A model generated the notes under the pieces. That model was not told the origin of the DNA, did no database searches, and was given only the letters and a program-made list of their open reading frames with translations. DNA of 38,214 nt from Tieghemiomyces parasiticus. Taxonomy: Eukaryota > Kickxellomycota > Dimargaritomycetes > Dimargaritales > Dimargaritaceae. The stretch spans positions 1 to 38,214 of the forward strand of contig JANBPT010000400.1 in assembly GCA_027575765.1 (NCBI GenBank), given 5' to 3'. Position numbers and translations under genes: made by a program. This document shows positions 11,401 through 22,129 of the stretch, one piece after another (position 1 is the first letter of the stretch; every line of letters begins with the position of its first letter).

Positions 11401-11513
11401 GGTCTGCACCATCGACCAGCCATGCTTTTCTGGATGATACCGCCCGTGCCGACATGCACAAGCTGGTCGCCGGGATCCGTAAATTGACCCCACTTATCAG
11501 ACAGCTGAGCTGA
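8493..11513 (+). CDS. SOG2: SOG2-domain protein, probable RAM-network scaffold, without leucine-rich repeats
   Basis: Single exon of 1006 residues. Separated helical blocks match the layout of the fungal SOG2 (RAM signalling) domain. They are about 25-100 (containing a LDHLDVLLTAF stretch), about 218-285 (cysteine and leucine-rich, containing LNPRVMRSVLAVF and then VEFRNIWCAMG, like the DPRYxRTLLLxxxGxxxELRNA region of the family), about 553-605, and about 819-1006. Between them lie long Ser/Pro/Ala-rich linkers, including a serine homopolymer encoded by CTC repeats near 11096-11116. SOG2 supports the NDR kinase Cbk1/Orb6 in cell separation, polarity and wall integrity. Family members normally carry N-terminal leucine-rich repeats. 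None is present here or visible upstream. The domain assignment comes from remembered family patterns, not a search. Confidence 0.65.
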   Translation: MGPSATSFENAGITRPQDVELPGYLKHWLDIGHGLVYSGRELSRVVRQALASDRGHIVRSANHTPHNKLPEKFLTTLTASLDHLDVLLTAFERKLRTTLVFDPVSLADVRAWVRTRGNPALAMGPADYPGSARPALVKAGCAVMGGLPVPSAGASPALCSTSHGKSGSMSHAAASPASSARILRREDSFQSETNLSRGANCQLSGSPSSAVGGGQPHDLPSIFCALISECRSALAMGKSITSLIYLELESFWYQLNPRVMRSVLAVFQLTCVEFRNIWCAMGAAVAELDLPDASLDRNLPSPFTVALQSSGTRPIHVRGNSSTSSAHRQPLPPNLHRSHTTSQSSPAPARAAAAEGPSAEPPPRERAGSLAEATELPRSLQYSFRSTRSFRDDSYQITLHRALSPAAAKTSISSAPKPATPVRYNTPAPNQGQRLLNYQVNAPPPSIAHNPGSPKAIEDEPTSEARLSPPRSPVNGHASPAPPPVDPPSLPKNEPTDSISASARGSSAAAAAPVTPSSSPSGDTLSIYERFTRNYAPVAPSPQASRPAVAKPDHLICMQCDILHSPFTIDQKQLLVLCNELARTATTAVDRFRLRIRVILTNAVAINKARPLPTSSHRRTDSGSNGASHANNSPVPSDATVPPPPRGQNARTPPASSPPPVAQSNPNMVSHFRRFSQQHPLGSLGASNFSRRIFHAKHNSDGSTLPHSPTNPTSHAAVSGRLPPANPPPLATPSPSRSPIAGHSPRRFSVDFRLDSPRSPAHPGSDDPPAPYAGSALLSDLNRAHSPASFSNSATTTTSVSTPPEPRGGTSTPSPPTMLRWDGPALLEVFQPIQARLDQLDSATGNLTQQLLLVVNLGCYCHLASPVSSSSSSSYSQPETAARAAVRTFNMADGPVSPSRALHLAHALRLLIINAGHFIRSGAALALAIKAVVDLRPPEVPLATANHCTTVPGNHLAGSPDMTAATSPVRSAPSTSHAFLDDTARADMHKLVAGIRKLTPLIRQLS
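11097..11115 (+). repeat. Trinucleotide CTC/TCC repeat inside the SOG2-like gene
   Basis: In-frame triplet repeat coding for a run of serine residues before the last helical block. It is a likely site of length variation between strains. Confidence 0.75.
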
Positions 11514-12054
11514 GCCGCCCTGGGAGAGGGAGGGAGGGGCCGAAATTCTTCAGTAAATATGGGTACCGCTGGATTTATCACCAATTCCTCTTTGCGACTT
11601 GTGTATTATTTATTTCCCTCGCCATTGATACTTTTTTTCAATACATGGACGTGGTACTGCCGGCCCTCGATCAATATCTATTTCAAGGCCACCTCGGAGT
11701 ATAATAAGTACGTCGATGCAAGAGTATACAAATGCATCTGGGCTACAATCACTTCCGGCCATCGTTCAACCAACACACATTAAAATGGGGTATGGCTTCA
11801 ATCCCCAGCCCAATATTACTTTAAGAAACTGTTCGCAGAGATAGCAGCTTTAATAACCGGTAGTTTACAACGCCCGGCCCCCGCACCCAAAGGTGAATAG
11901 GCCGGACACCGTTGCAGAATACTGCCGCCAAGGGCGGGGTTGGGAGGGGAGGGGATACTCTCTCCACCACGACGAGTCCACAAGCGTCCATATGCAATAG
12001 AGGGGGGGACGGGAGGGGTCCGCCATCCACCTGAATAAAAACAGCCCCGAGAAT
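11514..12054. other. Convergent 3' intergenic region
   Basis: Shared 3' region of the SOG2-like gene (+) and the eL21 gene (-), about 540 bp. It is A/T-richer than its flanks and probably holds both polyadenylation sites. No gene seen. Confidence 0.5.
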
Positions 12055-12537
12055 TTAGATGAGGGTATCGTAAGGGATGGGCTGGATGGTGGACGGGTAG
12101 TTGTCCTCGGAGCTGACGGGGCGGGACTCACGGGGCTGGGCGGGGAGACGCTTGAAGCTCACGGAAGTACCGTCCTTCTTGGCCTGGATACGAGCGTTCT
12201 CGTTATCCTTGACGCGCTGGAGGAAAGACAGACGGCTCTTGGAGTGCTTAATGTGCTCGACACGGATGTTGACACGCTTGGCAATGTAACGGTTACCCAC
12301 GCGCTTGTTGATGATGACACCCACGGCGGACTTGGTCACGTTGAACACCACGCCGGTACGGCCGTGGTAGAACTTGTGCGGCATACCGCGCTGCTCGGCG
12401 GCGTTGGCAACAATGTCAACCACATCGCCCACCTTGTAGTGGACCATGTAGGTCGAGAGCTTGACCTGGCCGTGCTCCCGGAAGTTCTTGGAGAACATCG
12501 ACCGGGTGCGGGCGCGGTAACCGAAAGAGTGCGGCAT
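12055..12537 (-). CDS. RPL21: 60S ribosomal protein eL21
   Basis: 160 residues, full length for eukaryotic eL21. Structural component of the cytosolic large ribosomal subunit. The start at 12537 gives MPHSFGYRARTR, matching the conserved family N-terminus. Other hallmarks are YKVGDVVDI, GMPHKFYHGRTGVVFNVT, VGVIINKRVGNRY, the RVEHIKHSK segment and the C-terminal LPAQPRESRPVS region. The coding exon is uninterrupted. Six bases upstream of the ATG there is an AG acceptor (sense strand CGACAG/TCCAAG-ATG), and a GTAAGC donor lies at 12911. A 5'UTR intron is therefore likely, as is common in fungal ribosomal protein genes. It shares its orientation with the ubiquitin-eL40 and Pol5 genes. Confidence 0.97.
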   Translation of the reverse strand: MPHSFGYRARTRSMFSKNFREHGQVKLSTYMVHYKVGDVVDIVANAAEQRGMPHKFYHGRTGVVFNVTKSAVGVIINKRVGNRYIAKRVNIRVEHIKHSKSRLSFLQRVKDNENARIQAKKDGTSVSFKRLPAQPRESRPVSSEDNYPSTIQPIPYDTLI

Positions 12538-12543
12538 CTTGGA

Positions 12544-12911
12544 CTGTCGAGGGTGGGGTGAGTGGGTGGGTGTTGGGGGAGGGGAGGGCGCGAAAGGATG
12601 CACAGAGTGGAGGATATTAGTGGACCTGGGAGCAACGGTAGGAGAGGGCGCCACCCCGATACTTGCGCTTTGCACGTCGCGGTGGATCCTGATTCATAGG
12701 CCCTGAAACGCAACATCCAGTCCTATACCCCGTGGATCGTTGAGGGCCGGGAGGTGAAGGGTACCCGGTCCAAGATCCTAGGCACTACCACTCTGTGCGT
12801 GGGTGTGTATAACGGGGGGATTCCGGAGCGTCACCTTCGAGTGGACAGATCGACACTCAAGATCTAGCCGCCTCAAAAGGGTGCCGCGAAGGGCAGAGAT
12901 CGAAGGCTTAC
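12544..12911 (-). other. Probable 5'UTR intron of RPL21
   Basis: On the sense (minus) strand a GTAAGC donor at 12911 follows an A/G-rich exon end. An ACAG acceptor, preceded by a long pyrimidine tract, ends at 12544. A CTAAT branch-point-like site lies about 70 nt before the acceptor. The length is 368 nt. No snoRNA box C/D pair was found inside. Confidence 0.5.
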
Positions 12912-14326
12912 CTTCTTCTCGTGATGAGAGGGTGAGGAGAGAGAGGTGGTAAGATTTTACTTAACGAAAAGTAAAAGCGAGATCCGAGGAATGACCGAGA
13001 TGATCCGTTTGAAAGAGGAGGAGATTAGATCTGGGCAGGTAATCGTAGTCCTTTATTTCCCGCCCACGCCGACCCACTTTGCCTTGCGTGTCTTCTCTGC
13101 CCCCTCCCCCGTCTGCCGCCTTCCCCCCCACCCTTCCTGCTTTTTTCCTTCACCTCCTCGCCCACTACCGCCGCCCAACCGATTTCATCCTGGCAACCGC
13201 ACGGTACTGTACTTTGAGGGGGACGGGCCAACAGCGTATGGGCTAGCCCCGCTGCCCAGCGCTTCCTGCCGCATGTTTTCTACGGTGCCTAGTGGGACCT
13301 CGCTATTCAACTCTCCCATTTTTCCCATCCCCGCAGAGATTTCACCCCGCCCAATGATGTCCCCGGTAAGAAAAAATTTTCAACTGTCCCGCCAAACGCA
13401 CTTCACAGAGTGGTGGTGGGGGGGAGAGAGTCTGCTCCGCTCTCCCATCCATTCAGCAACTCCCGCTGGCCCCACCCACCAGCCCTCGCTGCCACTCTCC
13501 AAACGTCGGGCTTGACTCGAGTCCCTTTTTCCAGGTGCTGATAACACCTTGAGTTGAGGGACACTGTCTTCAAATCAAAGGGGTGTTCTGAGACCATAGG
13601 TATTCGAACACCGCTGCGTATGCTGACTTCCTTCGACCTAATCCCTAGATGCTCAGTCACTAGGCCGTCCTGTGCTTACCGGCATGCACAAGCTCAAGTC
13701 TGGTGCAACAACGCTGGCGGGGGAGGGGCAACGCTGCCTGGCCATCACGTGGGTACAATGGCCGGTAGCCTTTCGACCACCTTGGTGTACATACAACGGT
13801 TGGCCCAATGACACATACCCTGGCACTACTCGCTATGGCCGACATCACCGTTCAATCAACCTCCACGTGCGGAGGGGGGGAAGTCTAGTTCCGCCAGGGA
13901 CCCTCTGTGTGCCTGCCTGGACCGTATCCAATCTGCAACACCATTCCGTCACTATGGAAAGGCCCATTCAACTATATTACTACACGTCCTATGACAAATA
14001 TACCCGGTCATGCTGCGCCTCGGCAGATTGTCTATTCCCCCATTCCTGTGTAATTGTTGCTTCCACCAAACGCTGGCCAAAACGGAAACTAAAACCATAG
14101 GGTATACCAAAGTATTGACATTAAGGATCGTCACGCCCAAGATTGACAACCATCGTTGCAGGAGAGACCAAGCTTTACTATTTTGGTACACGATGGCAGA
14201 GATTCCGAAGACACGGCGTATCGCGAAGCCGGGCATGATGACAGTCCCATAGGATGGGTGAGAGGTACGGCGCAAACCACCCCACAATGGCCGTCGGGTC
14301 GCACGCAACACAATATGGCGAATCCT
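12912..14326. other. Intergenic region upstream of RPL21
   Basis: About 1.4 kb holding the RPL21 promoter and the 3' region of the ubiquitin-eL40 gene. A C/T-rich + strand block (about 13060-13200) lies opposite to the orientation expected for an RPL21 leader. A TCACGTG motif sits at 13745-13751. A weak tRNA-like stretch on the minus strand near 13590-13670 fails basic pairing (see rejected items). No coding region is supported. Confidence 0.45.
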
Positions 14327-15828
<1,502 letters not shown>

Positions 15829-18800
15829 TCATTTGGTAGACGCCTTCTTGGGCGTACTGCTCTCCTTGCGAGCCTTCTTCTTTTGCCGAGACTGGTCAGC
15901 GGGCTTGCCAACCCGCTTGGCCATGCCGGCAAAAATACTTTCCTCCTCCTCCTCCTCTTCGTCGTCCACCTCCATGGCGGCAGCGGCGGGAATGGTATCC
16001 TTCTTCTTGGTCGCCTTCGCCTTCTCGGGCGTGGCGGTCTTGGTGGACTTGGCTTTGGAAATCTCCTTGATTGGTCTGCTCTCCTTCCCGTCATCCTTGG
16101 TCTTTACCCCAGACTTCGGCTTCTTCTTCATCATCTTAGTGTCCTTGGCGGCGGGGGTGGCATTGGACTCGGCCAGGGCCGGGTCAATCAAATGGGCCAG
16201 TTGATCCAGCATAGCTTTGATGGCCGGCGTCTTGCGGTTAGCCTGACGGGCATTCGTGAGAGCCGTACGCAGCGCGGCGTTGTCGTGCCAGAGGGCGCTG
16301 GCTTGCGGGTGCATCGATTGTACACGATTGGCGGCACGAACGGCCGTGGAAACGGCCTTAAGGCAAGACCGGAGACGCGGGCGATCCAACTGGGCCACGG
16401 CATTACTACTACTAGCCTTAGTGGACTTGGCACTACCGTTGGTCAGGGAGCCGGCGGCGGGGGTGTGGGTGTGCAGCATCCAGGTGAGGAGGGTCACGGA
16501 GGCCTGGACCATCTGGGGCATCAGGTCCTGGGCGAGAGCGTCGAGGACGGTCTTATCAGGAGTATCATTAACACTGGCCGCGCGGCAGGCAATGTCGATC
16601 GTTCCGGCGGCGAACTCATAGGCGGCCGCAATACGCGGCGCCGGGACCTTGCGACGGGTCGGATCGGCGAAGGCCAGCAGCCGCTGGGCAAGTGGGAAGC
16701 TGAGCGGGGCTGGGAGGTGGGAGAAGGTCACGATAAACTCCGAAGAGGTGGCGGCACGGCCTTCACAGAGCGGGAGGACGGGCTTTAGCAGGATCGGGGT
16801 GGCCTGGGCTACCGTCGACGTTGAGTTACTGATGACGGCCGCCATCAGGGCGGCTTGGAGGAGAGGGCCGGCGATCTGCTTGTAAAGTTGACTCACGGGG
16901 TCCTTGTATTTGTTGTGACCATTCGACCGCGGCAAGGTCACGGCCAGGAGGGCGCTCACCTCCTCAGCGAATGTCACGGCGGCCTCCGCATTGAACCCCG
17001 TCGGGGGGTGGCGCTTGTAGACGCGGGCCACTCCGGCCGCCAGCCCGAGCGCCTTCTTGTGCAGGGCAAGCTCGGCGTCTTTCGTTCCGCTCGCCTGACC
17101 TAGAGTGGCGGTGGCGATGTCGAGCAGCTGGCGGAGGTAGGACGCCGGCGGGGCGGCGTTCGAATGGGTCGGATCGATCAAGGGGTATTCGAGCACCTTC
17201 AGGAGTCGGCCCTTGAATTCGGCCATGTGGCGCTTGGCCTCCAGTCGCTGTTGGCCCACGGACCGGCGATTCTTGCGCAGGTCGGACCGCAGAGCGAAGA
17301 TCTCGCCGAGCTTGCTGTCGAACGCCTCCATCTGGTTATCATCCAAGAGTTCCTCCTGCTCCGAGTCGGAGGCCGGGTCGTCCAGGGCCGCGCGACCAAG
17401 AGCTTCCCGCACCTGCCGCCGTAGTTCCTCGTCGGCTTCAGTCTCATCGTCACTGTCGTCGTCGCTCTCTTCGTCGTCGTCGTCGTCCTTGTCGCTGTCG
17501 TCCGACTCGTCTTGATCAGACTTGCTGCTACCATCGGAGCCACTCTCTTCGGAATCAGACAGGTCCCCGTCAGCTTCCTCCTCCTCCTCATCGTCATCAT
17601 CATCTGTGCCGACGTCCATCAGATCGTTGGCGTCGGGATCACTAGTCAGAACCTCCTTGATCAGCTCCACCGACGAGGGCCGGAGGTCGCCAATCAGTGA
17701 GACAAACACCTCGCTAACCAGGGTTACGTGAATACCGGAAGATACCGACAAGAAACTAACCAGGGTGTCGAGTAGAACGTCCAACGGGTCGGACTCAGAG
17801 GTGGCGGTCACCTTAAGCTTAGCCTTGGCCGGGCTAGGGTTGGTCAGTGCCTTGATCGCGGTGACGGTCTCCGTCAGTTCGTCGGCCAGGGCCTCAGGGT
17901 CGTCCAGGAAGCGGAAGATCTGGTAGACAACAAACAGACGGAAGGCCGGGCGGCGTGGGTCATGGGCGGTGGCCTGGCTCTTCTTGGCCTTGGCCTTGGT
18001 CTTGGGCGTAGCGGTAGTCGCCGCCGTCGGATCAAGGGACTTGAAGAGCGTCACAGCCTGTTTGTAGCTGGCCTGCTCGTCAGCGCCAAGCGACTGGTGC
18101 AGGGCCACGCGACCGCTGGCGATCAGGGCCTGGGTGATGTTGAGGAGGTGGGTGGCGAACTGGAGGGCGACGGTTACGTCGCCGGCGGGAGTTCGGCGCG
18201 CGGCCGCCTGGGTCTTGTCGCCCGCAGAAAATTCAATCCCGGGCAGGAGACGCTTGACCTCGTTAACGAGGCCTAGGAAGTGGTCACGGCAGACCTGGGA
18301 AATGGTGTCGGATACGACTGGGTTCGGGGCGGGCAGAGGGGCAGTCAGGCCCGCGCTCACCTTGAGAGGAGCCGCGGGGGCAAACACGCCGTACACCAAA
18401 AAGAACTCCGTGATGCGCCGGAACAGGCGGGCGTCACGTGGGAGTTGGGAACTGCGGAGTAAGGTCTCCAGTTCCTGGCACACCCACTGGCGACGGTCGT
18501 CGGTGGCCTCATCCAGCGCAGCGCGGTCGGCGTCGGTCTGGGGTGTCGCGGCAATATCGGCAGCGGGTAGCGGCTGGGCAAATGTCGCGACCAGGTGGTC
18601 GAGGTAAGCGTGGAGGTGGTCAGCGGTCATGGATTTCAGGAGGGTCGCTACGGTCCGGCCCACGGCGGCACCAGGCACCCGAACGAGCTGAATCGCCAGC
18701 AAGGGGGCAGTGATGGGTCGCTTCTTGGCCACCGCCACAACCGCCTCGAGGGCTTCGACGGCAGCCTGACGGAGTGGCGACTGGGCGTCATCCGCCGCAC

Positions 18801-19971
18801 GGCCCAGGGTATCCCGTGCCGCGCGAGTGAAAAGCGCCGATAGATCCTCGTCCTGGACCCGCTGCACTGCGCTGGCCAGGAGAAGTAGTCCACGGTGTTT
18901 GCGCTCGGGTACCTTGCGGGGGCGGAAGTAGACGTGCCCCACGGTGGCGGACCAAAGCTCCTGGAACGAGACGCGGCTTTGGAACCACGGAATACCGAGC
19001 CCGGCCCGGTCACCATCGGAGGCCGGGTAGTAAATATCAAACAGTTCACGCCAAACCGCATGTACCGGGGGTAACCACCCAGCCACGGCTGGGGCCGGGT
19101 TCTTGGCCGTCAGACTGGAGAGGGCGGCAACCAGACGCGACAGGGTGGCGCGGGCTAAGATGTTCCCGGTGTTCCACGTCGGAAAGGCCACGTCGTAGGG
19201 GAGTCCTGGGAACCGGCGTTGCAGGGCGAGCAGGAGGGCCACGTCGTCGGGGGTGTGCAGGTCGGAGACGGCCAGGTGGTCTAGTAGGGTCTGGGCAACG
19301 GCTTCCGCAGCGACATCCCCGGATTTCCCATGCTTTGCGGCCTTAGACCCCTTGCCCGGGGTGGAGCTACGGACCGACCGGTCTGCTAGCTTGTGAACCA
19401 GCATGATGAGCGCCTCGAAACAGGATTCGCGGACAGTCGGCTTTTTGGCAGCCAGATCAAGCAGGCCCTGAACGGTCCCAGCCACTTCACTGGTCGGGCA
19501 ACTGGGTAGGACTACCGAGCCGGACTGAATCAAGCAAAGGTAGCCAAACAGGCGGCCCAGGGTACAGTCGGGACTCTCCGATCCGGCATCGGAGTATTCG
19601 GCCACCACCTTGTCGAGCCGGTCAAGGAGGAAACTGGGGGCGATCCGGGGAAACCGCACCAGCAGTTCGGTCAGGGCGACCGAGAAACCCTGTCGGGCGC
19701 GCTTGCGACCAGAACAGAGACCGCCGACCAGACGCTTGAACACGTAGAGGACATCCGGGGCGCAGAGCGCGGTGGCCTCGGCTTCGGAACGCACCGAACA
19801 GGGCTCCGCCGCCGGCAACTTGTCCTGCTTCCGTTTTTCATCGAACGTGGCCTGGATTTTGATGAGATGGGTCAGGAGGGAACTGGCCGCCGTCTGGCGC
19901 TCGGCGGCGTCCTCCGAGGCCAGCGGCCACAGGAGGTCCACCACCGTCTGAGTGACGTCGGGTAATGGCAT
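15829..19971 (-). CDS. POL5: Pol5 / MYBBP1A-family nucleolar ribosome-biogenesis protein
   Basis: Single exon of 1380 residues. Pol5, despite its historical name DNA polymerase phi, is a nucleolar HEAT-repeat-like protein needed for rRNA synthesis and 60S assembly. Family features are an N-terminal helical repeat region with a FKRLVGGLCSGRKRARQGFSVAL segment (about residues 127-149, key residues RLxxGLxSxRxxARxGFSxAL). A later ERKHRGLLLLASAVQ motif follows, then a DPLDVLLDTLVSFLSVSSG segment. Next is a very acidic Asp/Glu/Ser tract (about 780-860), and the tail is Lys-rich (about 1285-1380), typical of nucleolar targeting. The length resembles MYBBP1A and exceeds yeast Pol5. The start at 19971 is the first ATG. 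The gene is divergent from the tRNA methyltransferase, with 832 bp between starts. Confidence 0.92.
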   Translation of the reverse strand: MPLPDVTQTVVDLLWPLASEDAAERQTAASSLLTHLIKIQATFDEKRKQDKLPAAEPCSVRSEAEATALCAPDVLYVFKRLVGGLCSGRKRARQGFSVALTELLVRFPRIAPSFLLDRLDKVVAEYSDAGSESPDCTLGRLFGYLCLIQSGSVVLPSCPTSEVAGTVQGLLDLAAKKPTVRESCFEALIMLVHKLADRSVRSSTPGKGSKAAKHGKSGDVAAEAVAQTLLDHLAVSDLHTPDDVALLLALQRRFPGLPYDVAFPTWNTGNILARATLSRLVAALSSLTAKNPAPAVAGWLPPVHAVWRELFDIYYPASDGDRAGLGIPWFQSRVSFQELWSATVGHVYFRPRKVPERKHRGLLLLASAVQRVQDEDLSALFTRAARDTLGRAADDAQSPLRQAAVEALEAVVAVAKKRPITAPLLAIQLVRVPGAAVGRTVATLLKSMTADHLHAYLDHLVATFAQPLPAADIAATPQTDADRAALDEATDDRRQWVCQELETLLRSSQLPRDARLFRRITEFFLVYGVFAPAAPLKVSAGLTAPLPAPNPVVSDTISQVCRDHFLGLVNEVKRLLPGIEFSAGDKTQAAARRTPAGDVTVALQFATHLLNITQALIASGRVALHQSLGADEQASYKQAVTLFKSLDPTAATTATPKTKAKAKKSQATAHDPRRPAFRLFVVYQIFRFLDDPEALADELTETVTAIKALTNPSPAKAKLKVTATSESDPLDVLLDTLVSFLSVSSGIHVTLVSEVFVSLIGDLRPSSVELIKEVLTSDPDANDLMDVGTDDDDDEEEEEADGDLSDSEESGSDGSSKSDQDESDDSDKDDDDDEESDDDSDDETEADEELRRQVREALGRAALDDPASDSEQEELLDDNQMEAFDSKLGEIFALRSDLRKNRRSVGQQRLEAKRHMAEFKGRLLKVLEYPLIDPTHSNAAPPASYLRQLLDIATATLGQASGTKDAELALHKKALGLAAGVARVYKRHPPTGFNAEAAVTFAEEVSALLAVTLPRSNGHNKYKDPVSQLYKQIAGPLLQAALMAAVISNSTSTVAQATPILLKPVLPLCEGRAATSSEFIVTFSHLPAPLSFPLAQRLLAFADPTRRKVPAPRIAAAYEFAAGTIDIACRAASVNDTPDKTVLDALAQDLMPQMVQASVTLLTWMLHTHTPAAGSLTNGSAKSTKASSSNAVAQLDRPRLRSCLKAVSTAVRAANRVQSMHPQASALWHDNAALRTALTNARQANRKTPAIKAMLDQLAHLIDPALAESNATPAAKDTKMMKKKPKSGVKTKDDGKESRPIKEISKAKSTKTATPEKAKATKKKDTIPAAAAMEVDDEEEEEEESIFAGMAKRVGKPADQSRQKKKARKESSTPKKASTK

Positions 19972-20803
19972 GGTGGAAAGAAGCTTAACCCGAGGGGTGG
20001 GGGGAGAGGGTGTGGGTGCTTATACCGAACGGCCGTCGTATTAGGCAGAGTTTCGCGGGCAGTAGAAGTGTAAGCCGGGTTCGCTACGCTGTGTTTAGCG
20101 AGGCAGATGGGACGGGGGGTAGGGCAGCCTAAAGGAGTCGGGGCGCTGGGCAGGAATGTGATCGCAGCGGGGTAATCGACGAGAGTTGGGGGTAGGAGCG
20201 CGAAATGAGATCCCACCGATTCCAGTGTCAAGGTGACCGTCTGGGTTTGCTACGGGTTGTTGCTGACAAGGTGGTTAAGAGGTTGCTTCGTTTGCGCTCA
20301 CCACCGTCATAAGTTCCCGTAACTTGTAAAGTGTGCCTGTATGAATCTTTTTTTTTTGCAATATGGTAAGTATCAAGTTTTCTTCGACGTGGCACCGGGC
20401 AGCATACTTGGCAGCACATAGCGGGAGGGGGACTAAGGATCAGGCGGACACTCCCGCGATAGAGAGAGCTGGGCAGTGGAGAGGCCTAAACTCTGCGAAC
20501 AAATGGGAATGGCAGATAGGAAAAAAAGAGTGAGAATAACGCACGCATTTCGCCTGCCAGAGGATTTGGTCACGTGAATATACTCTCCAATCCCCGCCTT
20601 CCTCTACCGCCCCCCGATGTGCAGGGGAGAGGGGATCCGGTAGAGTTGGCGCCATGGGCTGCGAGTCCCGATGTCGAGACGCGCTCCTTATTGTCAATAG
20701 ACCTCTGAACCTTTGCTGCATAACGTCCCCCTCATTTACCCGAAGCTTGCGCCACCTCTCCGCCCGTACATACTGGACCTACCATCCAGCTAACTAACCC
20801 ACC
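19972..20803. promoter_or_regulatory. Divergent promoter region of POL5 and the tRNA methyltransferase
   Basis: 832 bp between two outward-facing genes. The POL5 side (about 19980-20010) is G/A-rich on the + strand, which is a C/T-rich leader on the POL5 strand. The TRM140 side (about 20715-20803) is C/T-rich on the + strand. T- and A-runs occur at 20348-20357 and 20520-20527. This is consistent with bidirectional initiation. Confidence 0.5.
20570..20577. promoter_or_regulatory. Palindromic E-box TCACGTGA
   Basis: A perfect 8-bp palindrome in the POL5/TRM140 divergent promoter. TCACGTG is the binding core of Cbf1-type bHLH factors in fungi. The role here is inferred from position only, and chance occurrence is possible. 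Confidence 0.3.
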
Positions 20804-22102
20804 ATGCCCAGCGAGCCCAAAACAACCACCAGTGTCCGGGATATCGCAGACACGGCGGCCTCTGCAAATGAGACCCCGCGATTCGGCAGCCGTACCCTCC
20901 AGGCCGCAGATGACGTATTCACACAAAATGCCTGGGACCACGCCGAGTGGACCGAGGAACAGGAAGCCCAGGCCCGGGAGGCAGTCCTCCGGCAACTCGA
21001 GCACCCAGTCCCCGCGGAAGACCAAGGTCGATACCACGCCGAGGCGGCCGAGAACTGGAACCGTTTTTACGCCAAGAACGAGAACCGGTTCTTCAAGGAC
21101 CGCCACTGGCTGCGTATCGAGTTCCCCGAGCTTTTCAAGACCGAGCGTGCCGTCGGACACGGTGGCAGTGATGATGATGGTGCCCAGGCGCCACCGGCCC
21201 AGATAACGAGGGAGCCTGGCCGTCGGTTCAACGTCATGGAAATTGGCTGCGGTGCCGGTAACGCCTTTTTCCCTCTCTTGGCCGAGAACCAGGCCGATCC
21301 GGACTACTACGCGTACGCCTGCGATTTCTCGGAGACGGCTGTGCGGGTGGTTAGGGAGAATGCCCTGTATGATCCCGCGCGGAGCGAGGCCTTCGTGTGG
21401 GACTTGACCAGCCCGGAGTTACCACCCAGCGTTGCCCCCGGGTCCGTCGACGTGATTCTGCTGGTATTTGTCCTCTCGGCTATTCATCCCGACCATTGGC
21501 AGCAGGCCATGGATAATCTCTACAAGGTGGGTTTTTAACAGTGCTGTCGAGAAGGTATGGCCCGCCGGTTGGGGAGGGGGGAATATTACACTCGACCCAG
21601 CGATTTCGATGAACCTAACCTTCCCATTTCGCCGCCCTTTTCTCCCCTTGGCTGCACCTATTCAGCTCTTGCGCCCCGGCGGTATCGTTCTATTTCGTGA
21701 CTACGGGCGCTATGACTTGGCCCAGTTACGGTTCAAACGGAACCGGCTCCTGTCGGACAATTTCTACGTCCGTGGTGACGGTACCCGAGTATACTTCTTC
21801 ACCAACGGTAAGCATATGGGGAACCAATATAAGGCAAGGTGCCGATCTACCCTTAGAAGGGGTCTGTGTGTGGGGGGGGGAGTTTATCCCCCTCGCTTAG
21901 TCCTGCCTGCTTAATCTAAATGAGCCAAGATCTGTAACCTACCCGTTTACCACGTCCGACAGAACAATTGGCCGAGTTATTTGGCCAGCGCTTCGAGGTC
22001 CTGCAGAATGCTGTCGACCGGCGGCTCATTGTCAACCGGCACAAGAAACTCCAGATGTTTCGGGTTTGGCTGCAGGGCAAGTTCCGCAAACCCCTGACCT
22101 AA
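20804..22102 (+). CDS. TRM140: tRNA (cytosine-32 N3)-methyltransferase, METTL2/Trm140 family
   Basis: Three exons: 20804-21526, 21666-21807 and 21963-22102, giving 334 residues. The joins restore conserved family sequence: ...[29 protein letters not shown]... and ...RVYFFTN/EQLAELF.... This supports both introns (139 nt, GTGGGT...CAG; 155 nt, GTAAGC...CAG). The enzyme uses S-adenosylmethionine to form 3-methylcytidine in the anticodon loop of certain tRNAs. Hallmarks are the N-terminal [13 protein letters not shown] (42-54), the [19 protein letters not shown] segment (85-103), SAM motif [10 protein letters not shown] (145-153), the ACDFSETAV segment (172-180), FRDYGRYD and the C-terminal [19 protein letters not shown] region. 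The ATG at 20804 has an ACC context. The length matches stand-alone METTL2/6 proteins. It lacks the actin-binding extension of yeast Abp140. Confidence 0.93.
21527..21665 (+). other. Intron 1 of the tRNA methyltransferase gene
   Basis: 139 nt, phase 0, GTGGGT donor and TTCAG acceptor after a pyrimidine-rich tract. Reading through it would stop at once (TAA at 21536), so splicing is required. Confidence 0.88.
21808..21962 (+). other. Intron 2 of the tRNA methyltransferase gene
   Basis: 155 nt, phase 1, GTAAGC donor and GACAG acceptor. Its removal joins FFTN to EQLAELF in frame. Confidence 0.88.
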
Positions 22103-22109
22103 CCAGTGC

Positions 22110-22129
22110 ATATATATATATATATATAT
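22110..22129 (+). repeat. AT dinucleotide microsatellite
   Basis: Ten AT units, beginning 8 bp after the stop codon of the tRNA methyltransferase, so inside its 3'UTR. Confidence 0.9.

Noticed and set aside
13590..13670. Possible minus-strand tRNA gene (GTGTTCGAATACC T-arm-like and GGCCTAGTGACTGAG D-arm-like stretches)
   Set aside because: The position that should be C61 is A, so the T stem does not close. The A box deviates at a key position and no 7-bp acceptor stem pairs. At best it is a decayed relic.
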